Source of the DNA: Microbulbifer sp. YPW16
GTDB taxonomy: Bacteria; Pseudomonadota; Gammaproteobacteria; Pseudomonadales; Cellvibrionaceae
Reading direction: 5' to 3'
Length of the DNA: 64,000 nt
Assembly (NCBI RefSeq): GCF_021290385.1
Contig: NZ_CP089928.1
Span: 914,501-978,500 of the forward strand
The notes beneath the pieces were generated by a model that was not told the DNA's origin, made no database searches, and saw nothing but the letters and a program-made list of their open reading frames with translations. The first letter of the stretch is position 1. Each line of letters begins with the position of its first letter. The position numbers were made by a program, and so were the translations under genes. Positions 1 to 12,997 of the stretch are shown here, one piece after another.

Positions 1-203
1 CACCTGGAGCAAGCGGAGCCGGGGCCCGATTACTTTCGGCGCGACAGTCACCGGGTCGGGACGACCGCTGGGGAGGGCGCGGGTACGCTTACAAGGAAGG
101 ACCATCTCGATGCCGACCTTGCAGCCGTCACTACTCCGGTGACTACCTCAAGTGGTACAAACAAAAATCCATTTTTATTTGCAGAGCCTTCGGTCCAGTT
201 GGG

Positions 204-1040
204 CTATGGCAGGTAGGTCATGGGGTCAACAGGCTGACCGTTGCGACGGATCTCAAAGTGGAGCTTGTTGCGGCTGGTACCACTTGAACCCAGTTCCGCG
301 ATCCTCTGCCCCGCTCTCACCGCGCTGCCCTCTTTCACAAGAAGCTTGTGATTGTGGGCATAAGCACTGAGGAACTCCTCGCTGTGCTTGACGATCAGCA
401 GGTTGCCGTAACCTCTCAGCGCACTTCCCGCGTAGATCACAGTGCCATCGGCTGCTGCATGGACAGAGTCCCCCTTTTCCCCGGCAATATCAACTCCCTT
501 GCGCAGGGGATCCCCGGAAGTAAATCGACTGATCAGCTTGCCCCGGACAGGCCACTGCCAGCGGATCTGTCCGGCAGTCCGCGTCGCCGCCGGTTTTTTA
601 ACCGGCTTGGGTGTCAAGGATTTTGAGCGAACTGGCGCCTTAGGCTTTTCCTGTTCCGCCTTGCTGACCGGGGCGCTGGCAATGGTAGTGACCACGGGCT
701 TCGACAGATCCCTGGGCTCCGGCCGGGGTTGCGGGTGCGGCTGTGGACGGGGCCGGGTGCGCGACTGCGGGCGGGACACCGTTTGCACTGGCTTGCCCTG
801 CAGCTTGAGTCGTTGGCCGGGATAAATACTGTAGGGAGCACTGATCCCGTTCAGCGCTGCCAGCTCCCGGTAATCACGGCCATAGCGCCAGGCGATGGAA
901 TAGAGTGTCTCGCCCTTGCTCACGATGTGGTGGCCGATGCGGATACTGGGGGGCTGGGCCAGGGAGCTGGTAGGAGCCGCAGGACTGGCACAGCCGGGTA
1001 TTACTGCCGCCAGCATGACTAAGGTTAATATTTTAAACAC
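204..1040 (-). CDS. nlpD: NlpD-type murein hydrolase activator lipoprotein
   Basis: An outer-membrane lipoprotein that in the NlpD family activates a cell-wall amidase during septum splitting. A LysM domain (GETLYSIAWRYGRDYREL, about residues 43-85) is followed by a basic, proline-rich linker and a C-terminal LytM/M23 domain. The LytM zinc ligands look degenerate: RKGVDIAG replaces the usual HxGxD, and KLHFEI lacks the first His of HxH. This fits NlpD, which activates rather than cuts. The GTG start at 1040 gives a clean signal peptide ending in IPGC (278 residues). An ATG at 1121 has a better ribosome site (AAGAGA) but would put a His/Cys-rich 27-residue tail before the signal peptide, so the start is unsettled. 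It is the most downstream gene seen of the minus-strand pcm–popT–nlpD group; rpoS, its usual next neighbour, is not visible. Confidence 0.9.
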   Translation of the reverse strand: MFKILTLVMLAAVIPGCASPAAPTSSLAQPPSIRIGHHIVSKGETLYSIAWRYGRDYRELAALNGISAPYSIYPGQRLKLQGKPVQTVSRPQSRTRPRPQPHPQPRPEPRDLSKPVVTTIASAPVSKAEQEKPKAPVRSKSLTPKPVKKPAATRTAGQIRWQWPVRGKLISRFTSGDPLRKGVDIAGEKGDSVHAAADGTVIYAGSALRGYGNLLIVKHSEEFLSAYAHNHKLLVKEGSAVRAGQRIAELGSSGTSRNKLHFEIRRNGQPVDPMTYLP

Positions 1041-1264
1041 ACAATGAAATTTGTGACCAAAATCACAACCATTGTCGCGCCACTCGCAGTGTTTAAAATG
1101 TTGAATCAAGTGACATTCCATTATTCTCTTTTTACATCAACCCGGGACATTTATGGAAAAAGTGTATAAAAAAATGTCCCGAAATTGTGCCCGAAACCCA
1201 TAGAAAACGCTGCCTGTCCGACCTGAAACAGGTCACAGCCAAATAAAGTGCCTTTTTCCGCCCC

Positions 1265-2209
1265 TTATTTGTGCGTCGAATCCACTGCCTTGCCCAAATG
1301 GTCCACTGCCAGTACCAGCAGGACCGCGACCAGGGCCGCCACCATGGCCTGCAACACCAGAGGCTCGGCGCCAGTTTCCCCGGCAAAACGCCCGGGCAGC
1401 GCGTTGGACAACAGCGGGGTCAACTTGTCCCCCGTCGCCACCGCCTCGTCCGGGAGCTTCCAGGGCCAGACGATTTTCAGGCTTCCCATCAGAACACCAG
1501 CGAGAAATGCCAGTGTGCGGGCCGGGAAATGATGCATCAACCAGGATAACAGCCGGCTGAACAACATCAGTCCGGTTACCGCACCGGCGGCGAAATACAA
1601 CAGGCTTGCGACCTGTAATTCATGCACAGCCTCAAGTACCCGCGGGTAGATCCCGATCAGCAGCAGGATAAAGGAACCCGATATACCGGGCAGTATCATG
1701 GCGCAGATTGCCAGCGCTCCGGAGAGGAACAGGTTCAGGGGGGTTGCAGACACCTGCCCGGGGCGGAGCTCGCTCACGCCCACCGCCAGCAGTATACCCA
1801 GCGCCAGGCAGGCCACCACCGACCAGCTCCAGCGTGGCACCTGGCGCATGATAGGGACCGTGGAAGCGAGGATCAGGCCGAAAAAGAAAGCCCAGACAAC
1901 AATCGGGTAGTGATCCAGCAGGTAGCCGATCAAGCCGGCAAGGCTGAAGACACTCAGCAGTACGCCGCAGAACAGTGCCAGCAGGAAGTTGCCATTGATG
2001 TACTGCCAGGCCACCAACGGGCCATGGCGCCTGAGCACTGTCAGGCAGTGCGGGCCGATCCGGCTCAGGCTGTCGAGAAGTTCGCCGTAAATGCCGGTGA
2101 TAAACGCAATGGTGCCACCGGAAACACCTGGCACTACATCCGCGGCGCCCATACCCATGCCCCGCAGTACCACGCCCCAGTAGCGGCTCTTCAGTGACTG
2201 GCCCGGCAT
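1265..2209 (-). CDS. popT: DUF368 undecaprenyl-phosphate translocase (PopT family)
   Basis: A 314-residue polytopic inner-membrane protein of the DUF368 family. Members have been shown to recycle undecaprenyl phosphate across the membrane for cell-envelope synthesis. The family signatures are visible: GMGMGAADVVPGVSGGTIAF near residues 17-36 and a second copy of the same kind, ILPGISGSFILLLIGIY, near 167-183, giving an internal pseudo-repeat. About eight hydrophobic segments follow one another. The ATG overlaps the stop of pcm by one base (TGATG), so translation is probably coupled. This position between pcm and nlpD is common in marine gammaproteobacteria. The transport role is known for the family, not tested here. 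Confidence 0.88.
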   Translation of the reverse strand: MPGQSLKSRYWGVVLRGMGMGAADVVPGVSGGTIAFITGIYGELLDSLSRIGPHCLTVLRRHGPLVAWQYINGNFLLALFCGVLLSVFSLAGLIGYLLDHYPIVVWAFFFGLILASTVPIMRQVPRWSWSVVACLALGILLAVGVSELRPGQVSATPLNLFLSGALAICAMILPGISGSFILLLIGIYPRVLEAVHELQVASLLYFAAGAVTGLMLFSRLLSWLMHHFPARTLAFLAGVLMGSLKIVWPWKLPDEAVATGDKLTPLLSNALPGRFAGETGAEPLVLQAMVAALVAVLLVLAVDHLGKAVDSTHK

Positions 2210-2880
2210 CAGCGGATGACTCCCGATAACAGCGGCACGAAGCGGACCGGCTCCAGCCGCTCCACCTCAAACCGGTCGCTATCCTCACGCCTGGTCACCA
2301 GGGTCAGGAACTGGCGCTCGGTACCTACCGGGATCACCAGCACCCCATCCGGCGCCAGTTGCTCTTTCAGTTCCATTGGCACGGTGGACGGGGCGGCAGC
2401 TGTTAGGATCGCATCGTAGGGACCTTTCTCGGGCCAGCCGAAACCCTCAGTGCTTACCCGTGTCTCCACATTGTAAATATCCAGCTCCCGCAACCGGCGG
2501 CGTGCCTGCCCCAGCAGGGGCGCAATACGTTCCACGGAATACAGCTGGTCCACCAGCCGGGCGAGAATAGCTGTCTGGTAACCGGAACCGGTACCGACTT
2601 CGAGCACCCGGTGCAGGGATTTTGCCCGGCTCAACAGCAACTCTGTCATGCGCGCGACAATGTAGGGTTGGGAGATAGTCTGGCCGTAGCCGATGGGGAG
2701 CGAGGTATCCTCGTAAGCCCTGATGGCAAGGGCCTCATCGAGAAACAGGTGACGCGGGGTGGATGCCATCACCTCCAGCACGTCGTCGTTCTGGATTCCC
2801 CCTTCCCGCAGGCGCTGTATCAGGCGATTGCGGGTGCGCTGGGACGTCATCCCCAGCCCTTCGCGTTTCAAGCGGTCCAT
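2209..2880 (-). CDS. pcm: protein-L-isoaspartate O-methyltransferase
   Basis: A cytoplasmic SAM-dependent enzyme that methylates L-isoaspartyl residues in aged proteins so that they can revert to aspartate. The 223-residue protein has the family N-terminal helix (TRNRLIQRLREGGI), the HLFLDEALAIRAYEDTSLPIG region, SAM motif I VLEVGTGSGYQTAILARL (about residues 92-109) and the PYDAILTAAAP motif. ATG 2880 has AAGGGA upstream; an ATG ten codons in (2850) also has a plausible ribosome site. surE, which normally precedes pcm, is absent; truD ends 80 bases upstream. Confidence 0.95.
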   Translation of the reverse strand: MDRLKREGLGMTSQRTRNRLIQRLREGGIQNDDVLEVMASTPRHLFLDEALAIRAYEDTSLPIGYGQTISQPYIVARMTELLLSRAKSLHRVLEVGTGSGYQTAILARLVDQLYSVERIAPLLGQARRRLRELDIYNVETRVSTEGFGWPEKGPYDAILTAAAPSTVPMELKEQLAPDGVLVIPVGTERQFLTLVTRREDSDRFEVERLEPVRFVPLLSGVIR

Positions 2881-2898
2881 AGTGTCCCTTTCAACTGG

Positions 2899-2920
2899 CG
2901 ACGGGCCCCGGGGCCCGTCG
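2899..2920. repeat. perfect GC palindrome between truD and pcm
   Basis: Two 11-base arms, CGACGGGCCCC (2899-2909) and GGGGCCCGTCG (2910-2920), are exact reverse complements with no spacer. The palindrome lies just upstream of the pcm start in the short truD–pcm gap where surE would usually lie. In RNA it would form a very stable hairpin, but there is no T-run on either side, so it is not a classic intrinsic terminator. It could stabilise or segment the message, or be a scar of gene loss; function unknown. Confidence 0.6.
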
Positions 2921-2960
2921 GCGTGCCGGCCTGTCGCCGGTTATGATTCTTTGTTGTCGT

Positions 2961-3929
2961 CTATTTTATGGCGGCATCCGCAACGTTGGCCAGTTCTGCC
3001 AGCTCCCGCAGAACCGCGGTGGCGAAAGCACCGACCGGCAGTGCAAACGTTAACTCCAGGTCGTCCCCCAGCCACTCGTGCTGCAGTCCCTCCGGAACCA
3101 GCACCAGGGGCCGCCGTTCCTGCTTCAGGCCACAGTGCTCCAGCCAGTTGCACCAGGACTGCCAGGGTTCGATCGCAGCAGCCTCGAGCTCGGCCAGATC
3201 AGCGCCGGCCGGATTCCTGCCGCGCCCCCACAGGGGGCCGGTGGGGATACTCTCGGGCTCCCCGTCCATCAACTGCCGCCAGCTGTCCTCACGCACCCGA
3301 CGCGCCACCACCTGGTTAAAAAGCCAGCTGCGGGCCGCCGACATGGCAAAAGCCCGCTCACTCTTGCGACTGCGCCCGCCCTCCTCTGCCAGCCGCCGTG
3401 CCAGAGACAGGTTGCCGCCCTCGCGCCCGAAGCGCTGCTCGCCAAAATAATTCGGGACCCCGGCAGCGAGACGACCGATCAGCCTGTCCGCTGCATCGCG
3501 ATCGCCACGCACATCACGCAGCCGGATCCGGAAGCGGTTGCCCGCGTGCTCGCCGCGACGCAATTTGCGCGCGCCGCGTCCGTGCTGAAGCAGCTCAATC
3601 TCTTCATTGACCACACCGCTCCAGTCGGGTTCGGGTTTCTGTGCCAGCCAGACGCTGAACCACTGCGTGGTAACCGCATGGCGATCCTTGAGACCGAAAT
3701 AGCTCACGTCCCGGGGTGCCACGCCGGCCACCCGCGCAAGCTGCTGCGCAACCCAGCCGGTGTTGGCGCCACGCTTGCGAACCTGCAGGTAGACGTGCTC
3801 ACCCGACTCGGCGAGGGTCGGGGCAGCCAGCTCCTCCACGACAAAGTCCGCGGGTTCGCGCCGGAATTCGGCGTGGGTCACCGGGCCGCCCAGTGCGCGC
3901 GGCCAATCCAGGTCCCACTGCTCAGTCAT
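2961..3929 (-). CDS. truD: tRNA pseudouridine(13) synthase
   Basis: Converts uridine 13 of tRNA-Glu to pseudouridine. The 322-residue protein shows the TruD signature [17 protein letters not shown] around residues 76-92; its Asp is the family's catalytic nucleophile. The N-terminal [19 protein letters not shown] and the [17 protein letters not shown] motif (about 153-170) are also typical. The ATG at 3929 gives the start [15 protein letters not shown] and overlaps the ispF stop by 8 bases; an upstream in-frame GTG would run far into ispF. Co-transcribed with ispD and ispF, as in many gammaproteobacteria. Confidence 0.95.
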   Translation of the reverse strand: MTEQWDLDWPRALGGPVTHAEFRREPADFVVEELAAPTLAESGEHVYLQVRKRGANTGWVAQQLARVAGVAPRDVSYFGLKDRHAVTTQWFSVWLAQKPEPDWSGVVNEEIELLQHGRGARKLRRGEHAGNRFRIRLRDVRGDRDAADRLIGRLAAGVPNYFGEQRFGREGGNLSLARRLAEEGGRSRKSERAFAMSAARSWLFNQVVARRVREDSWRQLMDGEPESIPTGPLWGRGRNPAGADLAELEAAAIEPWQSWCNWLEHCGLKQERRPLVLVPEGLQHEWLGDDLELTFALPVGAFATAVLRELAELANVADAAIK

Positions 3930-4407
3930 GTGCGCGCTCCAGTAGCACCGAGGCCATGGCGGCGATGCCCTCACCCCGACCGGTAAAACCCAGGCGCTCA
4001 CTGGTAGTCGCCTTTACGCTCACGTCGGCGGTGCCGACAGCGCAGTCAGCGGCAATATTGGCCCGCATCTCCGCGATATGGGGTGCCATTTTCGGTTTCT
4101 GGGCTATCAGGGTGCAATCGGCATTGCCCAGCCGGTAACCGCGCTGGTGTAGTTCCCCAACCACGTGTCGCAGCAGCTCGCGACTGTCCGCGCCGGCAAA
4201 CCGACTGTCGGTATCGGGAAAGTGATGGCCAATATCCCCCAGGGCCAGCGCCCCCAGGAGAGCATCGGCCAGCGCATGGAGCAATACATCACCATCGCTG
4301 TGGGCAACAAGCCCGCGGCTATGGGGAATCCTGACACCGCCAAGAATGACATGGTCCCCTTCTCCGAAGGCATGTACGTCGAAGCCCTGGCCAATTCGAA
4401 TACTCAC
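3922..4407 (-). CDS. ispF: 2-C-methyl-D-erythritol 2,4-cyclodiphosphate synthase
   Basis: Fifth enzyme of the methylerythritol phosphate isoprenoid pathway; it cyclises CDP-methylerythritol 2-phosphate, releasing CMP. At 161 residues it matches the family's usual length. Metal ligands are visible in [10 protein letters not shown] (residues 5-14), followed by [19 protein letters not shown] and the C-terminal [17 protein letters not shown]. The start is a GTG at 4407 preceded by AGAGAAG; a longer frame would run back into ispD with no homology. Feeds octaprenyl and undecaprenyl chains, linking functionally to popT nearby. Confidence 0.95.
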   Translation of the reverse strand: MSIRIGQGFDVHAFGEGDHVILGGVRIPHSRGLVAHSDGDVLLHALADALLGALALGDIGHHFPDTDSRFAGADSRELLRHVVGELHQRGYRLGNADCTLIAQKPKMAPHIAEMRANIAADCAVGTADVSVKATTSERLGFTGRGEGIAAMASVLLERAHD

Positions 4408-4456
4408 TCGCGATTCTTCTCTCTGTTGCTTACCCGAAACCAACCCGGCAGTTTGC

Positions 4457-5176
4457 TCAACGACTGGTTTCCGTCGCTGCATAACGCAACCGCAGGACCG
4501 CCTCGACCAGCGGGATATCCGCGGGCAACGTTACCTTGATATTGTCCCTGCGGCCCTCCACCAGGCGGGGGCGATGGCCCTCCAGCTCCAGCGCGCTGGC
4601 CTCGTCGGTAATCCCCTCGCCCCGCTCCAGGCCCCTGCGCAGGCAGCGCTGCAATTCTCCCAGTGGTGCGCGCTGGGGTGTCTGCGCCTGCCAGATATGC
4701 GTCCGGTCCAGGGTCTCGGCCACCCGCTCGCAGTCCCCCTCCGACACGCCCAGCTTCAGGGTGTCACTGGCCTTCTGCGCCAGCAGTGCCATCGGCTCAC
4801 CCTCATCATCGAGCAGCGCATGGATATCATCCAGGGAGATACAGGGTCGGGCCGCATCGTGTACCAGCACCTGGGTTTCCGGCGCGACCCTGCCGGCCAG
4901 GAAGTTGAGCCCCTCGAGCACGGAATGTGCGCGCTCCGCACCGCCGGTCACCCGGTGAACGCGGGGATCCAAGGATTCGGGGATATGCTCGTAGTAGGGG
5001 TCATCGTCGGACACTGCCACCACAACCCCGGCCAGCCCCGGCCAGGTCAGGATGTTGCGCAATGTAAGGGAAAGAAGCGGCCTGCCCAGCAGCGGCAGGT
5101 ATTGCTTGGGCCGGTCAGCACCCATGCGCCGGCCTGCGCCCGCAGCGGGAACTACTACCCAGAAGTCGGAGATCAC
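4457..5176 (-). CDS. ispD: 2-C-methyl-D-erythritol 4-phosphate cytidylyltransferase
   Basis: Third enzyme of the methylerythritol phosphate pathway, attaching CMP to methylerythritol 4-phosphate using CTP. The 239-residue protein opens with the nucleotide-binding signature [20 protein letters not shown] (residues 8-27) and carries [12 protein letters not shown] near residue 105. The start is a GTG whose bases overlap the ftsB TGA stop (GTGA), so translation follows directly from ftsB. The order ftsB–ispD–ispF–truD is the standard gammaproteobacterial operon. CTP comes from pyrG in the same block. Confidence 0.95.
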   Translation of the reverse strand: MISDFWVVVPAAGAGRRMGADRPKQYLPLLGRPLLSLTLRNILTWPGLAGVVVAVSDDDPYYEHIPESLDPRVHRVTGGAERAHSVLEGLNFLAGRVAPETQVLVHDAARPCISLDDIHALLDDEGEPMALLAQKASDTLKLGVSEGDCERVAETLDRTHIWQAQTPQRAPLGELQRCLRRGLERGEGITDEASALELEGHRPRLVEGRRDNIKVTLPADIPLVEAVLRLRYAATETSR

Positions 5177-5463
5177 TGGTTCTTGCCCTCCCCCGGCTCG
5201 AGAAAGATAAACAGTGTTTCTCCCTCCTTGATCAGGCCGAGGTCGTAACGCGCCTTGGCTTCCACGCCCTCGGTGCCTTCCTTGACACTGCGCACCTCAC
5301 GCAACAACTGTCGGTTTTCACGCAACAGCGCCGCGTTCTTCTGTCGTTGCTCATCCAGCTGGCGCTGGAGACGTGAAACTTCCGCCAGACTGCCCTCGCC
5401 CACCCACAGGCGATACTGCATGACAAGCAGGGTGACGAGGAGGAAAGCCAGCAGCCATTTCAT
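5173..5463 (-). CDS. ftsB: cell division protein FtsB
   Basis: A 96-residue bitopic divisome protein, with a short cytoplasmic end, one membrane helix (WLLAFLLVTLLVMQYRLWVG, residues 3-22) and a periplasmic coiled coil (SRLQRQLDEQRQKNAALLRE). In the family it forms the FtsQLB complex that licenses septal peptidoglycan synthesis. The C-terminal ARYDLGLIKEGETLFIF is the conserved FtsB motif. The ATG at 5463 gives the expected length (about 100 residues in Escherichia coli); longer in-frame starts add an unlikely basic tail. No strong ribosome site is seen. Confidence 0.93.
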   Translation of the reverse strand: MKWLLAFLLVTLLVMQYRLWVGEGSLAEVSRLQRQLDEQRQKNAALLRENRQLLREVRSVKEGTEGVEAKARYDLGLIKEGETLFIFLEPGEGKNQ

Positions 5464-5581
5464 AGAGAATCTACGCAGTTTCAATAATCGATACCAGCAG
5501 GGGCGAACCTCCAGCCCGCCCCACCCGGTGCAAACCATCGATCAGGGCGAACGCCGGGCTCTCCCTTTCATGCGCCGGATC

Positions 5582-6889
<1,308 letters not shown>

Positions 6890-6952
6890 TTATTGAATTG
6901 AATCTGTTTGCTCACAGGGGCAGTCGCCCCAACTGTTTGTTCTGTTCCGGCG

Positions 6953-7813
<861 letters not shown>

Positions 7814-7880
7814 TCACCCACCCCGCGACGGCGGGGGGAGGTGGTATATCCGCGAGGGCCCCTGCGGGCCCTGTAACTTA

Positions 7881-9527
<1,647 letters not shown>

Positions 9528-9639
9528 TCAATCTGAATGCCCGATGGAATCGGGTTGCGGGGCTGGCACAGGCCACGCCGGCTGGCGTATTCCTCTGCCT
9601 CGAGATGGGACGCCAGACTACCAGAATGCGCAGATCTGC

Positions 9640-10947
9640 TCAATCAGAAAACGTCTCTGGTTGCCATCCCGGTGTACCAGGCAGGGAGCCTTCCCTATCT
9701 CCCTGGCACAGGAACAGGTCACCGACCGCCAGCATCTGCTCCCCCTCAAAGATTAGCGGAACCCGCTCCCGCAGCCAGGGCTCCAGCCCGTACTCCTGCA
9801 ACAGCTTCTTGAGGGTCTGGGAATGCCCCCGGCCCACCGGCCTGGCCCGCTCACCGCCGCGACGGAAACGCACCCGGTAATCCCCGGGGGGCCAACCGCG
9901 CCGGGGGACCACTGTTCCGGCCCCCGGAACCTGCAGCTCCGCCTCTCCGGACCACGCGAGCTCCAGGCCCGGATCGATCGGCGCCAGGGGCGGCAGCAGG
10001 TAAAGGCGCCCCCGATAACGCCGGGCGCACAGTGGGCCCAGCTCCACCGCCGGCAGGCGGTCTTCCCGGGCAGCGCCCAGCTGGCGCAACAGCTCCGCCA
10101 GCTGAACCGCCGCCGGCATATCGCCCGCTCGACCGTGTACCCAGTAGCGCAGCAGGTTCTTGCACCGCGCCTGGCTCAGCGTGCCCAGGTGATCCAGGTC
10201 AACACTCTCCCCGCTGCGCTCTCGGCGCAGGCCACAGGCCTGGAGATCCTCCCGGGCCAGCTCCCGCAGCAACTCGGCGGCCTCCCCCAGGTTGGCAACG
10301 GCACGCCCGATCCGATCGCGCACCGGCCAGCGGGAGCGGAGCCGGGGCATCACCTCCCGGCGCAGGAAGTTGCGATCAAAACGTGTATCCGCATTACTTT
10401 CGTCATCCACCCAGGCCAGCCCCGCTGCCCGGGCATAACGCTCCAGCTCTGCCCGGCCAGAGCCCAGCAGGGGACGCACCAGCACCCCGGCGCCCAGCGG
10501 GCGAGTGGCCGCCATTGCGGCCAGCCCCTGTACACCGGCTCCGCGCAACAGGCGCAACAGGAAGGTTTCCGCCTGGTCGTCGCCGTGGTGGGCTGTCAGC
10601 AGCTGGTCGCCCTCCCGCAGGAGCCCCGCAAAAACGGCATAGCGCGCGCGCCGGGCTGCCTCCTCCGGCCCGCGGCCATTGTCATCTACGGTGACACTGC
10701 GAGTGGTTAACGGGATACCCAGCGACTCGGCCAGCCCGCGGCAATGGGCCTGCCACTCACCGGCATTGGGGGAGAGCTGGTGGTTGATATGAATCGCGTG
10801 GCAGGGCTCGCCCAGCGCGTTGAGCAGGTGAAGCAGCACACAGGAATCGAGCCCCCCGCTCAACGCCACCCAGCGGCGCCCCGTACAGGGGTGTTCCGCC
10901 AGTACCGACGCCAGGTTCCGGCGCAATACGTCGAGTTGATCCTGCAT
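9640..10947 (-). CDS. tilS: tRNA(Ile)-lysidine synthase
   Basis: Modifies cytidine 34 of the CAU tRNA-Ile to lysidine with ATP and lysine, changing its decoding from AUG to AUA. The PP-loop SGGLDS sits at residues 30-35, and GDDQAETFLLRLLRGAG and a C-terminal TilS_C domain (RRGGERARPVGRGHSQTLKK) follow. The ATG at 10947 is preceded by GCGGGGGA; an ATG 24 bases upstream lacks a good site. In many gammaproteobacteria accA is the upstream neighbour, but here a sugar porter and a DegV gene on the other strand intervene. Confidence 0.94.
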   Translation of the reverse strand: MQDQLDVLRRNLASVLAEHPCTGRRWVALSGGLDSCVLLHLLNALGEPCHAIHINHQLSPNAGEWQAHCRGLAESLGIPLTTRSVTVDDNGRGPEEAARRARYAVFAGLLREGDQLLTAHHGDDQAETFLLRLLRGAGVQGLAAMAATRPLGAGVLVRPLLGSGRAELERYARAAGLAWVDDESNADTRFDRNFLRREVMPRLRSRWPVRDRIGRAVANLGEAAELLRELAREDLQACGLRRERSGESVDLDHLGTLSQARCKNLLRYWVHGRAGDMPAAVQLAELLRQLGAAREDRLPAVELGPLCARRYRGRLYLLPPLAPIDPGLELAWSGEAELQVPGAGTVVPRRGWPPGDYRVRFRRGGERARPVGRGHSQTLKKLLQEYGLEPWLRERVPLIFEGEQMLAVGDLFLCQGDREGSLPGTPGWQPETFSD

Positions 10948-11333
10948 ATTCCCCCGCGCCGGGCGCTCCATGTATAACCTTCAGGCAGGCCCGGCTTTTG
11001 AATACCTGCAGCCCTTGAATAACTGTGAAAGTGCCGGCGACTCCGGCCCGGCGCTTTCCCGCGCCTAGTGTACAACAATGCAGTCCCCGGGCCCGGCTGG
11101 CAGCGAATTACGGCCAGCTACCACTCATCAACTCAAGTGCCTGGCATATTCAGACGGATAGGGCGCCATATTTTTGTGCAGCATCGCATGCTGATGCGCC
11201 CAGCCGGGCCTACGCCGGGGCAGGCCGGCCCGAAAGAGCAACTGCTTACAATAACTGGCCGGTCAGCGCCGCTAGAATCCCGTGAAACTGACAATCATAT
11301 CCAAAAACACAATAAATCAACGGGAGCCCGCCA
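10948..11333. other. 386-base divergent intergenic region
   Basis: Separates the minus-strand tilS start from the plus-strand sugar porter start and must hold promoters for both. I see no convincing coding frame, tRNA or terminator. The last 60 bases before the porter are comparatively A-rich (around 11285-11320). Specific operator or promoter boxes could not be assigned. Confidence 0.5.
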
Positions 11334-12773
11334 ATGGAAGCGATTGAGAGCCAAGTAAACCGGGGCGACACCGAAGTACAGGAGTCCCCCCCCCTCGCAT
11401 TCATCCTGCTGATCTGCAGCGTGGCCACAATCGGCGGCTTCCTGTTCGGGTTTGACAGCGGTGTGATCAACGGCACCATCGACGGCCTCCAGAACGCCTT
11501 CGACTCCAATAGTGTCGGCACCGGTTTCAATGTCTCATCCATGCTGCTGGGGTGTGCTGTTGGCGCCTTCAGCGCCGGCAGAATGGCGGACATCTGGGGC
11601 CGCAAGCGACTATTGTTACTGGCTGCCATTTTCTTCCTCGTCAGCGCCTGGGGCTCGGGCATTGCATCCTCGTCGCTGGAGTTCGTGATCTACCGGCTTC
11701 TTGGGGGCCTTGCTGTCGGCGCCGCCAGCGTCCTGTCTCCGGCCTACATCAGCGAGGTGGCACCTGCCGCTTGGCGCGGCAGGCTATCCACCATCCAGCA
11801 GGTGGCGATCATCTCCGGCCTGTTCTCGGCTTTTGTCAGCAACTACCTGCTGGCCCAGGTGGCGGGATCCGCAATGACGGAATGGTGGTATGGCTATGAA
11901 GCCTGGCGCTGGATGTTCTGGGTGGAAATGCTACCGGCGGCCGTATTCCTGGTGGCTCTGGTATGGATTCCTGAAAGCCCCCGCTACCTGGTAATTTCAC
12001 GACAGGACAGCCGCGCCCGTACTGAGCTGGGCCGACTTTACCCCGGACAGGGCGCAGCAGACGCGAAACTGCGTGAGGTGCAGGCGTCGGTGGCCGAGGA
12101 TCACCGGCCCCGTTTTGCCGACCTGCTGGACAGCGCCGGCAGGATTCGAGGCATCATCTGGGTTGGTATCGGGCTGGCCGTGTTCCAGCAGCTGGTGGGC
12201 ATCAATGTGGTGTTCTACTACGGCGCCGTGCTCTGGCAATCCGTGGGCTTTTCCGAATCCGATGCCCTGATGATCAATATTATTTCCGGTGCCGTCAGTA
12301 TTGGCGCCTGCCTGGTGGCCCTGGGACTGATCGATCGCATTGGCCGCAAGCCGCTGCTGTTCTTTGGTTCAGCGGGCATGGCTGTCACCCTGGCGATGAT
12401 GGTGGTCGCCTTCAGCAGTGCCAGCCTGGACCAGGGCGGCAAACTGGTATTGTCAGACCAGATGGGACTGCTGGCGCTGACCGCTGCCAACGCCTATGTG
12501 TTCTTTTTCAACTTTTCCTGGGGCCCGGTGATGTGGGTGATGCTGGGCGAGATGTTCCCCAACCAGGTACGTGGCTCCGGCCTGGCCGTGGCAGGCCTCG
12601 CACAATGGGGCTCCAATTTTGCCATCACCCTGAGCTTCCCCGCCATGCTGGCGGCTATCGGTCTCGCCGGTACCTATTCCGTCTACATGTTCTTCGCCAT
12701 CCTGTCAGTGCTGTTTGTGGTGCGCTGGATTAACGAAACAGCGGGCCTGGAACTGGAACAGATGCCCGGCTGA
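11334..12773 (+). CDS. MFS sugar porter (sugar:H+ symporter family)
   Basis: A 479-residue, twelve-helix inner-membrane carrier of the sugar porter family of the major facilitator superfamily. Signatures seen: GRMADIWGRKRLLLL after helix 2, PESPRYLV after helix 6, QQLVGINVVFYYGAVLW in helix 7 (the QQ pair and Asn contact sugar in XylE/GalP relatives), and the second-half copy RIGRKPLLF. It likely imports a hexose or pentose with protons; the substrate cannot be read from sequence. The start is preceded by CGGGAG. It is oriented against the flanking housekeeping genes and is followed by a strong hairpin and a DegV gene. Confidence 0.88.
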   Translation: MEAIESQVNRGDTEVQESPPLAFILLICSVATIGGFLFGFDSGVINGTIDGLQNAFDSNSVGTGFNVSSMLLGCAVGAFSAGRMADIWGRKRLLLLAAIFFLVSAWGSGIASSSLEFVIYRLLGGLAVGAASVLSPAYISEVAPAAWRGRLSTIQQVAIISGLFSAFVSNYLLAQVAGSAMTEWWYGYEAWRWMFWVEMLPAAVFLVALVWIPESPRYLVISRQDSRARTELGRLYPGQGAADAKLREVQASVAEDHRPRFADLLDSAGRIRGIIWVGIGLAVFQQLVGINVVFYYGAVLWQSVGFSESDALMINIISGAVSIGACLVALGLIDRIGRKPLLFFGSAGMAVTLAMMVVAFSSASLDQGGKLVLSDQMGLLALTAANAYVFFFNFSWGPVMWVMLGEMFPNQVRGSGLAVAGLAQWGSNFAITLSFPAMLAAIGLAGTYSVYMFFAILSVLFVVRWINETAGLELEQMPG

Positions 12774-12780
12774 TCCCCCG

Positions 12781-12805
12781 GCGGGCGGCATCGGATGCCG
12801 CCCGC
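12781..12805 (+). terminator. 12-base-pair GC hairpin after the sugar porter
   Basis: Arms GCGGGCGGCATC (12781-12792) and GATGCCGCCCGC (12794-12805) pair perfectly, starting eight bases after the porter stop. No T-run follows at once (ACCTCCCC). It may be a terminator of weak type or an mRNA 3' stabiliser. Confidence 0.5.
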
Positions 12806-12997
12806 ACCTCCCCTCCCGGCACAAAACTTTTTCCCACGTTTACCCCTTCGGTTGGCAACATGGGGCCAAATCTTCCGACTCTATTGTTCGAAAAGTACAA
12901 CAGTGCATATCCGCTGGGCTTGCCCGAACGCAAGTGATAAATTCCGCGCAAAGGACAATCACCACAAATTCCAGAAAAATCTGAACAAGAGTCATAC

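Noticed and set aside
1-216. Plus-strand frame open from the window edge, converging on nlpD
   Set aside because: About 71 codons without a start in view and without recognisable similarity; it overlaps the nlpD 3' end. Could be a gene tail but cannot be supported.
7855-7872. AGGGCCC-CTGC-GGGCCCT hairpin between kdsA and pyrG as a terminator
   Set aside because: No T-run follows on the minus strand and the genes belong to one conserved run; it is at most an intra-operon structure.
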